A stretch of 64,000 nt of DNA, from positions 1 to 64,000 of the forward strand of contig JAZNQN010000073.1 of NCBI GenBank assembly GCA_045590195.1, given 5' to 3'. This stretch comes from JAZNQN01 sp045590195 (GTDB taxonomy: Bacteria > Bacillota > Clostridia > UMGS1883 > UMGS1540). Made by a program: the position numbers and the translations under genes. The notes beneath the pieces are model-generated. The model was not told the DNA's origin, did no database searches, and saw only the letters and a program-made list of their open reading frames with translations. Position 1 is the stretch's first letter. Every line of letters starts with the position of its first letter. Positions 48,535-57,452 of this stretch are shown here, piece after piece.

Positions 48535-49887
48535 TTAATTAAACCTGTCACGCAATATGCAGCGAAGGAAATATATACTCAGTACAAGGGACATAATTTC
48601 TGCAATCGGGAACGACCACCAAACATTATTTACATTTCCCGTAAGGGCCAGAAGATACGCCGCAGGAAGAAGCACTACAAGCTGCCTTGCAACCGAAACT
48701 ATAAGGGAATACACGCCGTTTCCAAGGGCCTGAAATACGGAGCCTGCAATAATACAAAAGCCTGCAAATAGGAAGCTGTAACTTATTGTACGAAGGGCAG
48801 GAATTCCTATTGCCAGCATCTGTGGCGATGCGTTGAACATTGACAAAAAAGCTCCGGGGAAAATCTGAAAGGCAAGAAAGCCAAGTATCATAATTGAAAC
48901 CGCGTAAATTATGCTGAATTTAATTGTATCGGTAACTCTTTTTTTGTTTTTTGCGCCGTAGTTGAAGGCAACAATGGGAACCATTCCGTTATTAAGGCCG
49001 AAAATTGGCATAAATATAAAGCTTTGCAGTTTAAAGTAAACGCCGAAAACTGCAGTTGCGGTTGCGGTAAATGCAATTAAAATTTTATTAAGGCCAAATG
49101 TCATAACAGAGCCGATGCTCATCATCAAAATTGAAGGAACGCCAACGCGGTAAATTTCTTTTGCTGTTTCTCCGTGTGGTTTTAAAACCTCTTTTGAAAG
49201 CTTAATTTCCTTATTAACCTTAATATTTAAAATAAGGCCTATAATTGCCGCACAAATCTGGCCAACAACTGTTGCCATCGCCGCACCTGCAATACCCATT
49301 TTCGGAAAACCCAAAAGGCCGAAAATCATAATAGGGTCAAGAATAATGTTTATAATTGCGCCCGACATCTGGCTTACCATTGAAAAAATGGTTTTTCCTG
49401 TTGAAACCAAAAGCCTTTCAAAGGTTATCTGGCCGAAAATACCAAATGAAAGCACAGTACAGATTAAAAGATACCAGTATCCGCCTTCAATAATTTCGGC
49501 GTTATCTGTTTGAAATTCAAAAAACACTTTTGAAACCAATATGCCCAAAAGGGCAAAAACAATATAATTGATTATTGCAAGAAATGTGCCCGTATTTGCA
49601 GCTCGGTTTGCCGATTTATAGTCTTTTGCACCAAGGCTTTTTGAAAGCAGAGCATTCATACCAACGCCTGTACCCGAGGCAACTGCAATCATAAGGTTTT
49701 GAAAAGGAAACGCCAAAGATACTGCCGTTAGTGCGTTTTCGCTTATATACGAAACGAAAATACTGTCAACAATGTTATAAAGCGCCTGAACAAGCATTGA
49801 AAGCATCATCGGAAGCGACATTGAAATAAGTAATTTATTTATGGGAACTGTTCCCATTTTATTTTCTCTTATCTGATTATTTTCCAT
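48535..49887 (-). CDS. MATE-family efflux transporter
   Basis: The start at 49887 (450 residues) is chosen because AGGAGA precedes it. The protein has 12 hydrophobic helices and the MATE motifs MSLPMMLSMLVQALYNIVDS, SLGAKDYKSANRAANTG, and the second-half GLNNGMVPIVAFNYGAKNKKRV. It probably exports cationic compounds by sodium or proton antiport. The cargo is not known. It faces sleB divergently; its promoter is at 49926-49954. Confidence 0.9.
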   Translation of the reverse strand: MENNQIRENKMGTVPINKLLISMSLPMMLSMLVQALYNIVDSIFVSYISENALTAVSLAFPFQNLMIAVASGTGVGMNALLSKSLGAKDYKSANRAANTGTFLAIINYIVFALLGILVSKVFFEFQTDNAEIIEGGYWYLLICTVLSFGIFGQITFERLLVSTGKTIFSMVSQMSGAIINIILDPIMIFGLLGFPKMGIAGAAMATVVGQICAAIIGLILNIKVNKEIKLSKEVLKPHGETAKEIYRVGVPSILMMSIGSVMTFGLNKILIAFTATATAVFGVYFKLQSFIFMPIFGLNNGMVPIVAFNYGAKNKKRVTDTIKFSIIYAVSIMILGFLAFQIFPGAFLSMFNASPQMLAIGIPALRTISYSFLFAGFCIIAGSVFQALGNGVYSLIVSVARQLVVLLPAAYLLALTGNVNNVWWSFPIAEIMSLVLSIYFLRCILRDRFN

Positions 49888-49925
49888 ATTTTTCTCCTGA
49901 CTGTGCACAAATTTATCTATTATAT

Positions 49926-49954
49926 ATTTTACAATAAATTACTTCTTCTGTCAA
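49926..49954 (-). promoter_or_regulatory. Sigma-A promoter of the MATE gene
   Basis: Minus strand TTGACA (49949-49954), 17-base spacer, TAAAAT (49926-49931). Confidence 0.82.
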
Positions 49955-50030
49955 ATATTTTCGGGGTTTAAAAGTAAACAAAAAATATATACTAAAAACA
50001 TACCGAATTTGTAAAAAGGGGCTGAAAAAG

Positions 50031-50681
50031 TTGAAAATTAAAAATTTTTCATTTTTATGTGCTTTTATTCTGGTATCAGTTTATATATTATTTACCCCTC
50101 CAGCCGTAAATACTCTTTCAAAAAAAGGCTCAACAGGCGACGAAGTTATAAAAATTCAGCAGCGGTTGTCTGCCTGGGGCTATTATAGCGGCAAAATTGA
50201 CGGAATTTACGGCTCTGCCACCGTAGCGGCAGTTAAAAAATTCCAGAAAAAACATAGCCTTACTGCCGACGGGGTTGCAGGGGCCGCCACTTTGGAAAAG
50301 CTTGGCCTGCCTTCAGGCTCTACAGGAAACAGCGAAACTGTAAACCTTCTTGCAAGGGCAATAAACGGCGAAGCAAGAGGCGAGCCATATACAGGCCAGG
50401 TTGCAGTTGGGGCGGTTATTTTAAACAGAGTTTCTCATCCCTCCTTCCCTGGCACAATTGCGGGAGTTATTTATCAGCCCGGTGCATTTACCGCCGTTTC
50501 TGACGGGCAAATTCATGCACAAATGGAAGAAAGCTGTATTCGTGCTGCAAAAGACGCCTTAAACGGCTGGGACCCGTCAGGCGGCGCAATTTATTACTAC
50601 AACCCCAAAACCGCAACAAATAAATGGATTAGAACACGCCCTGTTATTGCCACAATAGGCAAACACGTTTTTTGTAATTAG
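50031..50681 (+). CDS. sleB: Spore cortex-lytic enzyme SleB
   Basis: The 216-residue protein starts at TTG 50031 (AAGGGG ten bases ahead). A signal peptide (about 1-30) is followed by a peptidoglycan-binding domain (about 32-92: LSKKGSTGDEVIKIQQRL, FQKKHSLTADGVAGAATL) and the SleB catalytic domain with E114 in INGEARGEP. It acts as a lytic transglycosylase on muramic-lactam cortex in germination. I could not place a confident sigma-G promoter; a TATACTA hexamer-like stretch lies near 49990. It is followed by a small gene in the same direction. Confidence 0.92.
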   Translation: MKIKNFSFLCAFILVSVYILFTPPAVNTLSKKGSTGDEVIKIQQRLSAWGYYSGKIDGIYGSATVAAVKKFQKKHSLTADGVAGAATLEKLGLPSGSTGNSETVNLLARAINGEARGEPYTGQVAVGAVILNRVSHPSFPGTIAGVIYQPGAFTAVSDGQIHAQMEESCIRAAKDALNGWDPSGGAIYYYNPKTATNKWIRTRPVIATIGKHVFCN

Positions 50682-50725
50682 CATTCCCCAAAATTTTAAT
50701 ATAAATATATGAAAGGAGAATTTTT

Positions 50726-50899
50726 ATGAACAAAACAGGCTTTGTAACAGGCTTAATTTCGGGAGCAGTTGTAGGCTCTATGGTAACAATGGCTATGGAC
50801 CCCATTAAAGATAAGCAGAATAAGGCAATGAAAAAAACTGCCGGAAAAGCTTTTCGCACTCTCGGCAGCGTTATCGACACTATAATCGAAACAAACTAA
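50726..50899 (+). CDS. Small YtxH-like membrane protein
   Basis: A 57-residue protein found by direct translation of the gap. A Gly/Ala/Val-rich helix (FVTGLISGAVVGSMVTMAM, about 6-24) is followed by a Lys-rich helix (KDKQNKAMKKTAGKAF). The pattern resembles YtxH-like small membrane proteins, whose role is unknown. The ribosome site GAAAGGAG precedes the ATG. It is 44 bases downstream of sleB and followed by a terminator, so a role in sporulation is possible. Confidence 0.75.
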   Translation: MNKTGFVTGLISGAVVGSMVTMAMDPIKDKQNKAMKKTAGKAFRTLGSVIDTIIETN

Positions 50900-50920
50900 A
50901 AAAGCCCGAAAGGGCTTTTT
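50899..50920 (+). terminator. Rho-independent terminator after sleB and the small gene
   Basis: 9-bp stem AAAAAGCCC (50899-50907) with its complement around a GAAA loop and T run. The opposite gpmI gene ends 10 bases further. Confidence 0.9.
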
Positions 50921-50929
50921 AGTTTGCAA

Positions 50930-52438
50930 TTATTTTATAAGCGATTTTCCGCTCATATCAGAGGGCTGAGCCTCCTGCATAATCTGGAGCATTGTAGGAG
51001 CGATATCGCAAAGTGCGCCGCCTTCGCGAAGGGCACAGTCATACCCTACAACTGTAAGCGGAACAGGGTTTGTTGTATGCGCTGTGAAAACAGACTCTCC
51101 GTCTTCTTCAAGCATTTTATCGGCATTACCGTGGTCGGCTGTGATAATTGCAACGCCACCTTGTGCCTTAATAGCATCTACAACCTTGCCAACGCATGTG
51201 TCAACAGTTTCAACGGCTTTAACTGCCGCCTCAAAAACGCCTGTATGGCCTACCATATCGCAGTTTGCAAAGTTAAGTATAATATTATCATACTCGCCGC
51301 TTTCAATTTTTTCTACAACTGCATCGCAAACTTCAAATGCGCTCATTTCAGGCTGAAGGTCGTATGTTGCAACCTTTGGAGAAGGAATTAAAACTCTGTC
51401 TTCCCCTTCAAAAGTTGTTTCAACGCCGCCGTTGAAGAAGAATGTAACGTGAGCATATTTTTCAGTTTCGGCAATACGGAGCTGTTTTTTGCCAAGCTTT
51501 GAAATGTATTCGCCGAAAGTATTTTCAAGGGTTTGCGGTTTAAATGCAACATCAACATTTGGCATTGTTGCATCATACTGTGTCATACAAACGTATTTTA
51601 CGGGGAAATATTCTCTTTCAAAGCCTTCAAAAGCAGTATCAACGAAAACTCTTGTAATCTCGCGGGCTCTGTCAGGGCGGAAGTTAAAGAACACAACCGA
51701 ATCGTTTGCAGAAATTGCACCTTCGCCAAGATATGCAGGAATAATAAATTCATCTGTAACATCGTTTTTGTAAGAGCTTTCTACATATTCTGCCGCATTT
51801 TCGCATTTGTCGGCTTTGCCAATCATAGCACTGTAGCCTTTTTCTACTCTTTCCCATCTGTTATCTCTATCCATTGCGTAGTATCTGCCCATTACCGATG
51901 CAATTTTACCTACGCCGATTTCAGCCATTTTGCTCTCTAAATCACGGATAAAGCCTGCGCCTGATACAGGAGAAACGTCACGGCCGTCCATAATAGCGTG
52001 AACGTAAACCTTTGAAAGACCTTCACGTTTTGCCATTTCAACAAGGCCTGCAAGATGGTTTATGTGAGAATGAACACCACCATCGGACAAAAGGCCGATA
52101 AAGTGAATAGCGCTATCGTTTTTTCTGCAGTTTTCTGCGGCTGAGAGAAGAGCTTCGTTTTTGAAAAAGTCGCCATCTTCGATAGCTTTTGTAATTCTTG
52201 TAAGCTCCTGATAAACAATTCTGCCTGCGCCAATGTTTGTATGGCCAACTTCGCTGTTACCCATCTGCCCATCGGGGAGTCCAACATGCAGTCCGCTGGC
52301 ATTTATAAATGTAGTTGGGTTTTCGCTGAAAATTTTGTCAAGATTTGGAGTATTGGCAGCTTTAATGGCGTTGCCAACCACCTCGCTAGAATTACCAAAT
52401 CCGTCCATAATTATAAGTGAAACTAGTTTTTTGCTCAT
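50930..52438 (-). CDS. gpmI: 2,3-bisphosphoglycerate-independent phosphoglycerate mutase
   Basis: The 502-residue protein has the alkaline-phosphatase-like signature: MDGFG near residue 11, the phosphoserine S62 in GQMGNSEVGHTNIGAG, and metal-site motifs HIIDGRDV-type (HAIMDGRDVSP), FNFRPDRAREI, ANCDMVGHTG and TADHGNADKM. It interconverts 3- and 2-phosphoglycerate with manganese. It is 431 bases downstream of tpiA with the family-B element between them, so the two may share a transcript. Confidence 0.96.
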   Translation of the reverse strand: MSKKLVSLIIMDGFGNSSEVVGNAIKAANTPNLDKIFSENPTTFINASGLHVGLPDGQMGNSEVGHTNIGAGRIVYQELTRITKAIEDGDFFKNEALLSAAENCRKNDSAIHFIGLLSDGGVHSHINHLAGLVEMAKREGLSKVYVHAIMDGRDVSPVSGAGFIRDLESKMAEIGVGKIASVMGRYYAMDRDNRWERVEKGYSAMIGKADKCENAAEYVESSYKNDVTDEFIIPAYLGEGAISANDSVVFFNFRPDRAREITRVFVDTAFEGFEREYFPVKYVCMTQYDATMPNVDVAFKPQTLENTFGEYISKLGKKQLRIAETEKYAHVTFFFNGGVETTFEGEDRVLIPSPKVATYDLQPEMSAFEVCDAVVEKIESGEYDNIILNFANCDMVGHTGVFEAAVKAVETVDTCVGKVVDAIKAQGGVAIITADHGNADKMLEEDGESVFTAHTTNPVPLTVVGYDCALREGGALCDIAPTMLQIMQEAQPSDMSGKSLIK

Positions 52439-52469
52439 ATTATTTTCCTTTCATTGGAGTAATGTAGGG

Positions 52470-52856
52470 TGCAGCACGGTAGTGCAGAACGGACAAACTG
52501 AACCCGAAGATGTATATCGTCAAAGCAAAGCAGACACGCTCCGTTTTGCTAATATTGCAAAAGCTCCGCTAATTTGCTTGCTTCTCCTTCTCCCCCAAAA
52601 GCAGGTCTGCTTTTCGGGGCCCCCGAAAGTCGCAAGACTTTAAGGGGAAAAGGAGCAACCGAGCGATAACGTCGGCAAAACGTATGTGTGCCGACCAAAG
52701 CGTGAGTTGCGACGTGCGAGAGGTGAAGTTTGTTCGTAGTACAAAGGCTATATTAGTGAGAAATCCGCATAAAGCGGATTTCTTCATATAGTATAATTAA
52801 AATAGCAACAGCAATTAAAAAATCTTACAAATTACTTGCCTTTGTACGCTCTGTGC
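52470..52856 (-). repeat. Structured intergenic element, family B, copy 3 (enlarged)
   Basis: Sense to the tpiA gene upstream. The conserved P3 arms are present on the minus strand, ACGAACAAACTTCACCTC (near 52719-52736) and GGGTTCAGTTTGTCCG (near 52490-52505). P2 (minus) GTACAAAGGC (52838-52847) with GCCTTTGTAC (52739-52748) and P1 CAGAGCG (52847-52853) with CGTTCTG (52485-52491) also form, each with its own sequence. A P2 hairpin lies at 52761-52783. Unlike copies 1 and 2, about 200 bases of extra hairpins, including AAAGTC-GCAA-GACTTT and AAAAGCAG-GT-CTGCTTTT, fill P3. Confidence 0.82.
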
Positions 52857-52869
52857 AGCGTGATGTGCC

Positions 52870-53616
52870 CTAAGCGTTTGCAATAACGGTAAAGTCATCA
52901 ACTTTAAGTGATGCGCCGCCTACAAGGCCGCCATCGATATCGCTGCAAGCGAAAAGTTCAGCTGCGTTTTTAGCGTTTACGCTACCGCCGTAAAGAATTA
53001 CAACATCGTCAGCAACTGCGCCGTAAAGCTCTTTTAAAAGTGCACGGATAGCTGAGCAAACTTCGTTAGCCTGCTGGGGTGTTGCAGTTTCGCCTGTGCC
53101 GATAGCCCAGATAGGCTCGTAAGCGATTACAACTTTTGTAATTTCGTCAGCAGAAATGCCGCGAAGAGCAATTTTCATCTGAGTTCTGATAAATTCAATT
53201 GTAATGCCGTTTTTTCTCTGCTCCAAGGTTTCGCCGCAGCAAAGAACAGGTGTTAAACCTTTTTCGAGGGCTTTTAAAACTTTCGCGTTAACTGTTTCAT
53301 CAGTTTCTGCAAAATATTCTCTTCTTTCAGAGTGACCGATAATAACGTGAGTTACACCGATATCGCAGAGCATATCAGGAGCGATTTCGCCTGTGAATGC
53401 ACCTTTTTCTTCAAAATACATATTCTGTGCACCAACTTTAATGTTTGTGCCTTTAGCAGCTTCAACTGCGGCAGGAAGGCAAACAGCTGTTGGGCAAACG
53501 AGGATATCGTTTTTAGCATCTTTAGCTTTTTCTGCAAGTTCTTTTATAAATGCGCCACACTGTGATGGTAACATATTCATTTTCCAGTTACCTGCGGCAA
53601 GTTTATTTTTAGCCAT
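52870..53616 (-). CDS. tpiA: Triose-phosphate isomerase
   Basis: The 248-residue protein has the full set of residues: N-terminal Asn-Lys pair in GNWKMN, the His motif IGHSERREYF, the base-containing AYEPIWAIGTG, and GGSVNAKNAAEL. It interconverts dihydroxyacetone phosphate and glyceraldehyde-3-phosphate, also a DXS substrate. It lies 24 bases downstream of pgk in the same operon. The stop is TAG at 52870-52872. Confidence 0.97.
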   Translation of the reverse strand: MAKNKLAAGNWKMNMLPSQCGAFIKELAEKAKDAKNDILVCPTAVCLPAAVEAAKGTNIKVGAQNMYFEEKGAFTGEIAPDMLCDIGVTHVIIGHSERREYFAETDETVNAKVLKALEKGLTPVLCCGETLEQRKNGITIEFIRTQMKIALRGISADEITKVVIAYEPIWAIGTGETATPQQANEVCSAIRALLKELYGAVADDVVILYGGSVNAKNAAELFACSDIDGGLVGGASLKVDDFTVIANA

Positions 53617-53640
53617 GATTATTTATCTCCTTAAAAATTA

Positions 53641-54837
53641 TTATTTGTCTTCCAAACAGTCAATACCTGGCAAAATCTTTCCTTCGAGGAATTCGAGGGA
53701 AGCACCGCCGCCTGTTGAAATATGTGTCATTTTATCAGCAAAGCCAAGTTTTTTAACAGCTGCAGCACTGTCGCCACCGCCGATAATTGTAACTGCATCG
53801 GTTTCTGCCAAGGCTTTAGCAACTGCAATAGTACCTTTTGCAAGCACAGGGTTTTCGAAAACGCCCATAGGACCGTTCCAGATAACTGTTTTTGCATTTT
53901 TAACTTCGGCAGCGAAAATTTCCTGTGTTTTTTCGCCGATATCAAGGCCCATCATATCAGCAGGGAAAGCGTCAGCATCAACATTTACAGGAGAAACTTC
54001 TGCATCGATTGGGTCAGGGAAAGCATTAAGCGCTGCATTATCAACAGGGAGCAAAAGCTTTTTACCAAGCTTTTCAGCTTTTTCCATCATTTCTTTGCAG
54101 TAGTCAATTTTTTCATCGTCAACAAGTGAAGTACCAACTTCAAGGCCTTTTGCCTTTGCAAATGTGTAAGCCATACCGCCGCCGATAATAAGAGTGTCGC
54201 ATTTTTCAAGAAGGTTTGAAATAACTGCCAGCTTATCTGCAACTTTAGCACCACCTAAGATTGCAACAAGTGGGCGCTGTGGACTGGCAAGTGCGTTACC
54301 CATAATTTCGATTTCTTTCTGAATAAGATATCCGCAAACTGCAGGAATATAGTCAGCTACGCCTGCTGTTGAAGCATGTGCTCTGTGAGCTGCGCCGAAA
54401 GCATCATTTACGAATACATCTGCCATTGAAGCAAGTTCTTTAGCAAATTCGGGAACATTTTTTGTTTCCTCTGCGTGGTAACGAACGTTTTCTAAAAGGC
54501 AAACATCGCCATCATTTAAAGCCGCAACTGTAGCTTTTGCGCTTTCGCCAATAACATCTTCAGCCATTTTAACTTCTTTGCCAAGGTGCTCTGAAAGGCG
54601 TTTAGCAACAGGTTTAAGTGAAAATTCAGGTTTAAATTCGCCCTTTGGACGGCCAAGATGTGAGCAAAGAATAACTTTTGCGCCTTTTTCAATTAAATAT
54701 TTAATTGTAGGAAGCGCGCCAAGAATTCTGTTTTCATCAGTAATATTTTTGTCTGCATCAAGCGGAACATTAAAGTCGCAGCGAACAAGTACTCTTTTAC
54801 CTGCTACTTCAATGTTTTCAATACTTTTCTTGTTCAT
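53641..54837 (-). CDS. pgk: Phosphoglycerate kinase
   Basis: The 398-residue protein is typical: VLVRCDFNVPLD, LCSHLGRPKG, LLENVRYH, KVADKLAVISNLLEK and the C-terminal nucleotide loop GGGDSAAAV with STGGGASLEFLEG. It makes ATP from 1,3-bisphosphoglycerate. It has a good ribosome site and lies 45 bases after the kor operon, so it may be read from the upstream genes or from a promoter I cannot locate. Genes gapA and eno are not in the window. Confidence 0.97.
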   Translation of the reverse strand: MNKKSIENIEVAGKRVLVRCDFNVPLDADKNITDENRILGALPTIKYLIEKGAKVILCSHLGRPKGEFKPEFSLKPVAKRLSEHLGKEVKMAEDVIGESAKATVAALNDGDVCLLENVRYHAEETKNVPEFAKELASMADVFVNDAFGAAHRAHASTAGVADYIPAVCGYLIQKEIEIMGNALASPQRPLVAILGGAKVADKLAVISNLLEKCDTLIIGGGMAYTFAKAKGLEVGTSLVDDEKIDYCKEMMEKAEKLGKKLLLPVDNAALNAFPDPIDAEVSPVNVDADAFPADMMGLDIGEKTQEIFAAEVKNAKTVIWNGPMGVFENPVLAKGTIAVAKALAETDAVTIIGGGDSAAAVKKLGFADKMTHISTGGGASLEFLEGKILPGIDCLEDK

Positions 54838-54882
54838 AACAATTCTCCTTTTATATTCTAATTTTTACTAAACTTAGTTAAA

Positions 54883-55416
54883 TTATCCCTCGAAACCTCT
54901 TTTTATAGCTTTCATATTAAGCTCAAAGAGTTCGGGTTTGTTTTTAGGCATACTTTTCTGAACGCCTTTTTCCAAAGTTTCGTATGAAACGAAACCGCTT
55001 TTTGAAACATATGCACCGAGAAGTATCATATTAGCAAGCTTTTTGGCATTCATTTCTTCAGCCCATGCAGCTGCAGGAACTGCTATAACGTTTACATCGT
55101 CTCTTGTAATTTCTTTTGGATCGATAAGTGTTGAGTCGATTACTATGTAGCCGCCCTCAACTACCGCATCCTGAAATTTTAAAAGCGATGGCAAATTCAT
55201 TGCAAAGAGAGTTGTAGGTTTGATAATAAGGGGCGATGCAACAGGCTCATCAGAGCAGATAACATGGCAGTTAGCTGTTCCGCCGCGCATTTCGGGGCCG
55301 TAAGAAGGAAGCCACGAAACATTTTTATCAGCCGCAAGGCCTGTGTAAGCCAAAGCTTTACCAACAAACAAAACGCCCTGTCCGCCAAAACCTGCGATAA
55401 CAATTTCATTAGTCAT
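54883..55416 (-). CDS. korC: 2-oxoacid:ferredoxin oxidoreductase, gamma subunit
   Basis: The start at 55416 (177 residues beginning MTNEIVIAGFGGQGVLF) has AAGGGGGCTG upstream; the longer frame overlaps korB further. The gamma domain motifs are present: GFGGQGVLFVGKALAY, SYGPEMRGGTANC. Together with the next three genes it forms a KOR/VOR-type enzyme that makes acyl-CoA from a 2-oxoacid, reducing ferredoxin. The 2-oxoacid specificity (2-oxoglutarate or branched chain) is undetermined. It overlaps korB by eight bases. Confidence 0.9.
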   Translation of the reverse strand: MTNEIVIAGFGGQGVLFVGKALAYTGLAADKNVSWLPSYGPEMRGGTANCHVICSDEPVASPLIIKPTTLFAMNLPSLLKFQDAVVEGGYIVIDSTLIDPKEITRDDVNVIAVPAAAWAEEMNAKKLANMILLGAYVSKSGFVSYETLEKGVQKSMPKNKPELFELNMKAIKRGFEG

Positions 55417-56161
55417 TATTTTCAGCCCCCTTATCTTTGTATACACCCAGAGGATAGAAAGGCATCATATTTTCACGAAGCCATCCGATTGCCTCGGTAG
55501 GAGTAAGTCCCCAGTTTGTAGGGCAGGTTGATAAAACTTCTACAAGAGAGAAGCCCTTGCCTTCAAGCTGGTACTGAAAAGCTTTTTTAATAGCTGCTTT
55601 TGCTTTTTTAATGTTTGGAACAGAGTCTACCGCAACCCTTTCAAGGTAAGCTGCGCCGCCTGTCTGAGCCAAAAGCTCACAAACTTTTACAGGGTTACCC
55701 TGAGTTTTAACGTCTCTTCCGTATGGAGAGGTTTGAGTTACCTGGCCCGGGAGTGTAGTAGGAGCCATCTGGCCGCCTGTCATACCATAAATTGCATTAT
55801 TTACGAAAATTGTTGTAATATTTTCGCCACGTGAAGCCGCGTGAACAGTTTCAGCAGTACCGATAGCGGCAAGGTCGCCATCGCCCTGATAAGTAAATAC
55901 AACGCTTTCAGGAAGGGCTCTTTTAACGCCTGTTGCAACAGCAGGTGCTCTGCCGTGAGCCGCTTCAATCATATCACAGTTAAAATAGTTATAAGCAAAT
56001 ACCGCACAGCCAACAGGTGCAACGCCAACAGTTTTGCCCTCTACCCCAAGCTCGTCGAGCACTTCTGCAACAAGGCGATGAATAATACCGTGTGTGCAGC
56101 CGGGGCAGTAATGAAGGGGCACGTCGCAAAGTGCGTGTGGTCTTCCGAATACTTTTTCCAT
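55409..56161 (-). CDS. korB: 2-oxoacid:ferredoxin oxidoreductase, beta (TPP) subunit
   Basis: The 250-residue protein has the TPP subunit pattern: HYCPGCTHGIIHRL, thiamine-diphosphate site QGDGDLAAIGTAE with VNNAIYGMTGGQ. Cys residues near the N-terminus (HYCPGC and APVGCAVF) are those that bind the single 4Fe-4S cluster in the family. It lies one base downstream of the alpha-subunit gene and feeds into korC with overlapping frames, so stoichiometric translation is likely. Confidence 0.92.
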   Translation of the reverse strand: MEKVFGRPHALCDVPLHYCPGCTHGIIHRLVAEVLDELGVEGKTVGVAPVGCAVFAYNYFNCDMIEAAHGRAPAVATGVKRALPESVVFTYQGDGDLAAIGTAETVHAASRGENITTIFVNNAIYGMTGGQMAPTTLPGQVTQTSPYGRDVKTQGNPVKVCELLAQTGGAAYLERVAVDSVPNIKKAKAAIKKAFQYQLEGKGFSLVEVLSTCPTNWGLTPTEAIGWLRENMMPFYPLGVYKDKGAENND

Positions 56162-56162
56162 A

Positions 56163-57224
56163 TTATTTGCCCTCCTTCATCTTTTTAAGTGCATTTGCAA
56201 TTTCATCAGGAGTTGGAACAACGCCGCCTGTTCTTCCGAAGAATTCAACAGGGCATTTGCCGTTTGCAGCAAGGCGAACATCTTCAACCATTTGTCCCAT
56301 ACTCATTTCAACAGTTAAAATGCCTTTTACTTTTGTAGCAATATCGCTGAAGTTTTTAGTTGGGAATGGCCAGAGAGTAATAGGTCTGATAAGGCCTACT
56401 TTAATGCCTTCTGCCCTGAGAGCAGCAATAGCAGTTTTTGCAATACGGGCAGTTGTGCCGTAAGCTGCAATAACATACTCTGCATCTTCTACCATATATT
56501 CCTCAACTCTAACTTCGTTTTCTTCGATTTTAGCATATCTTTCGTATCTTTCAAGAACTGTTTTTTCCAAAACGTCAGGCTCGATATAAAGTGAGTTTGT
56601 AATGTTGTGTTCTCTCTTCATACCTGTTCCGTTTGTAGCGTAGTCACGCTCAGGAACATTTACTTCGTCCTCATCGCCAAATTCGATAGGCTCCATCATC
56701 TGGCCAATCATACCGTCGCCAAGTACCATTACGGGAACGCGGTATTTTTCAGAAAGGTCAAATGCGTCTTTTGTAATATCAACAATTTCCTGAATTGAAG
56801 CAGGCGCTAAAACGATAAGGCGATAGTCGCCGTGTCCGCCGCCTTTTGTAGCCTGAAAATAGTCGCTCTGAGCAGGCTGAATACCACCAAGGCCGGGGCC
56901 GCCACGAACGATATTTAATATAACACATGGAAGGTCGCTGCCTGCTATGTAGGAAATACCTTCCTGTTTGAGGCTTATTCCGGGGCTTGAAGATGAAGTC
57001 ATAACTCTTTTACCGGTTGAAGCCGCGCCGTAAACCATGTTAATTGCGGCAACTTCACTTTCAGCCTGCAAAAATACGCCGCCAATTTTTGGAAGGCGTT
57101 TTGCCATATATGCAGAAACCTCTGTCTGCGGAGTAATAGGGTAACCGAAAAACAATTTACAGCCGGCTCTTATTGCAGCCTCGGCAATTGCCTCGTTACC
57201 TTTCATTAAAACTTTTTCAGCCAT
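56163..57224 (-). CDS. korA: 2-oxoacid:ferredoxin oxidoreductase, alpha subunit (VorB/KorA-like)
   Basis: The 353-residue protein has the pyrimidine-binding alpha domain: GNEAIAEAAIRAGCKLFFGYPITPQTE, SSSSPGISLKQEGISYI, and RGGPGLGGIQPAQSDYFQ with the GGGHGDYR motif. Annotation for such proteins is often VorB (3-methyl-2-oxobutanoate dehydrogenase) or KorA; sequence alone does not decide the substrate. It has a good ribosome site and follows korD by 16 bases. Confidence 0.9.
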   Translation of the reverse strand: MAEKVLMKGNEAIAEAAIRAGCKLFFGYPITPQTEVSAYMAKRLPKIGGVFLQAESEVAAINMVYGAASTGKRVMTSSSSPGISLKQEGISYIAGSDLPCVILNIVRGGPGLGGIQPAQSDYFQATKGGGHGDYRLIVLAPASIQEIVDITKDAFDLSEKYRVPVMVLGDGMIGQMMEPIEFGDEDEVNVPERDYATNGTGMKREHNITNSLYIEPDVLEKTVLERYERYAKIEENEVRVEEYMVEDAEYVIAAYGTTARIAKTAIAALRAEGIKVGLIRPITLWPFPTKNFSDIATKVKGILTVEMSMGQMVEDVRLAANGKCPVEFFGRTGGVVPTPDEIANALKKMKEGK

Positions 57225-57240
57225 TTTCTATCATTCCTCT

Positions 57241-57447
57241 CTATTTGTAAACTTCGATTACGGTATCAGGGCACATTGTTGCACAAAAAGCACAGCCAAT
57301 GCATTTATCCTGCTCTAAAACCTGTGCAGGGTGGAAACCTTTTTTGTTAATTCTGTCTTTTGCCATACCAACTATTTTTTTGGGGCAGGCAGAAACACAA
57401 AGCTCACAGCCCTTACATCTATCCTCGTCAAATACTACTTTTGGCAT
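57241..57447 (-). CDS. korD: 4Fe-4S ferredoxin, delta subunit of the 2-oxoacid oxidoreductase
   Basis: The 68-residue protein has two CxxCxxCxxxC clusters: CKGCELCVSACPK and CIGCAFCATMCPD, i.e. a bacterial 2[4Fe-4S] ferredoxin. It serves as the electron exit of the complex. It is six bases behind the ATPase gene, with AAAGGAAG as ribosome site. Loss of either cluster is not apparent. Confidence 0.93.
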   Translation of the reverse strand: MPKVVFDEDRCKGCELCVSACPKKIVGMAKDRINKKGFHPAQVLEQDKCIGCAFCATMCPDTVIEVYK

Positions 57448-57452
57448 AAAGA

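Noticed and set aside
52233..52643. Plus-strand 136-codon frame across gpmI start and the element copy 3
   Set aside because: It spans a conserved gene start on the other strand and a structured non-coding element.
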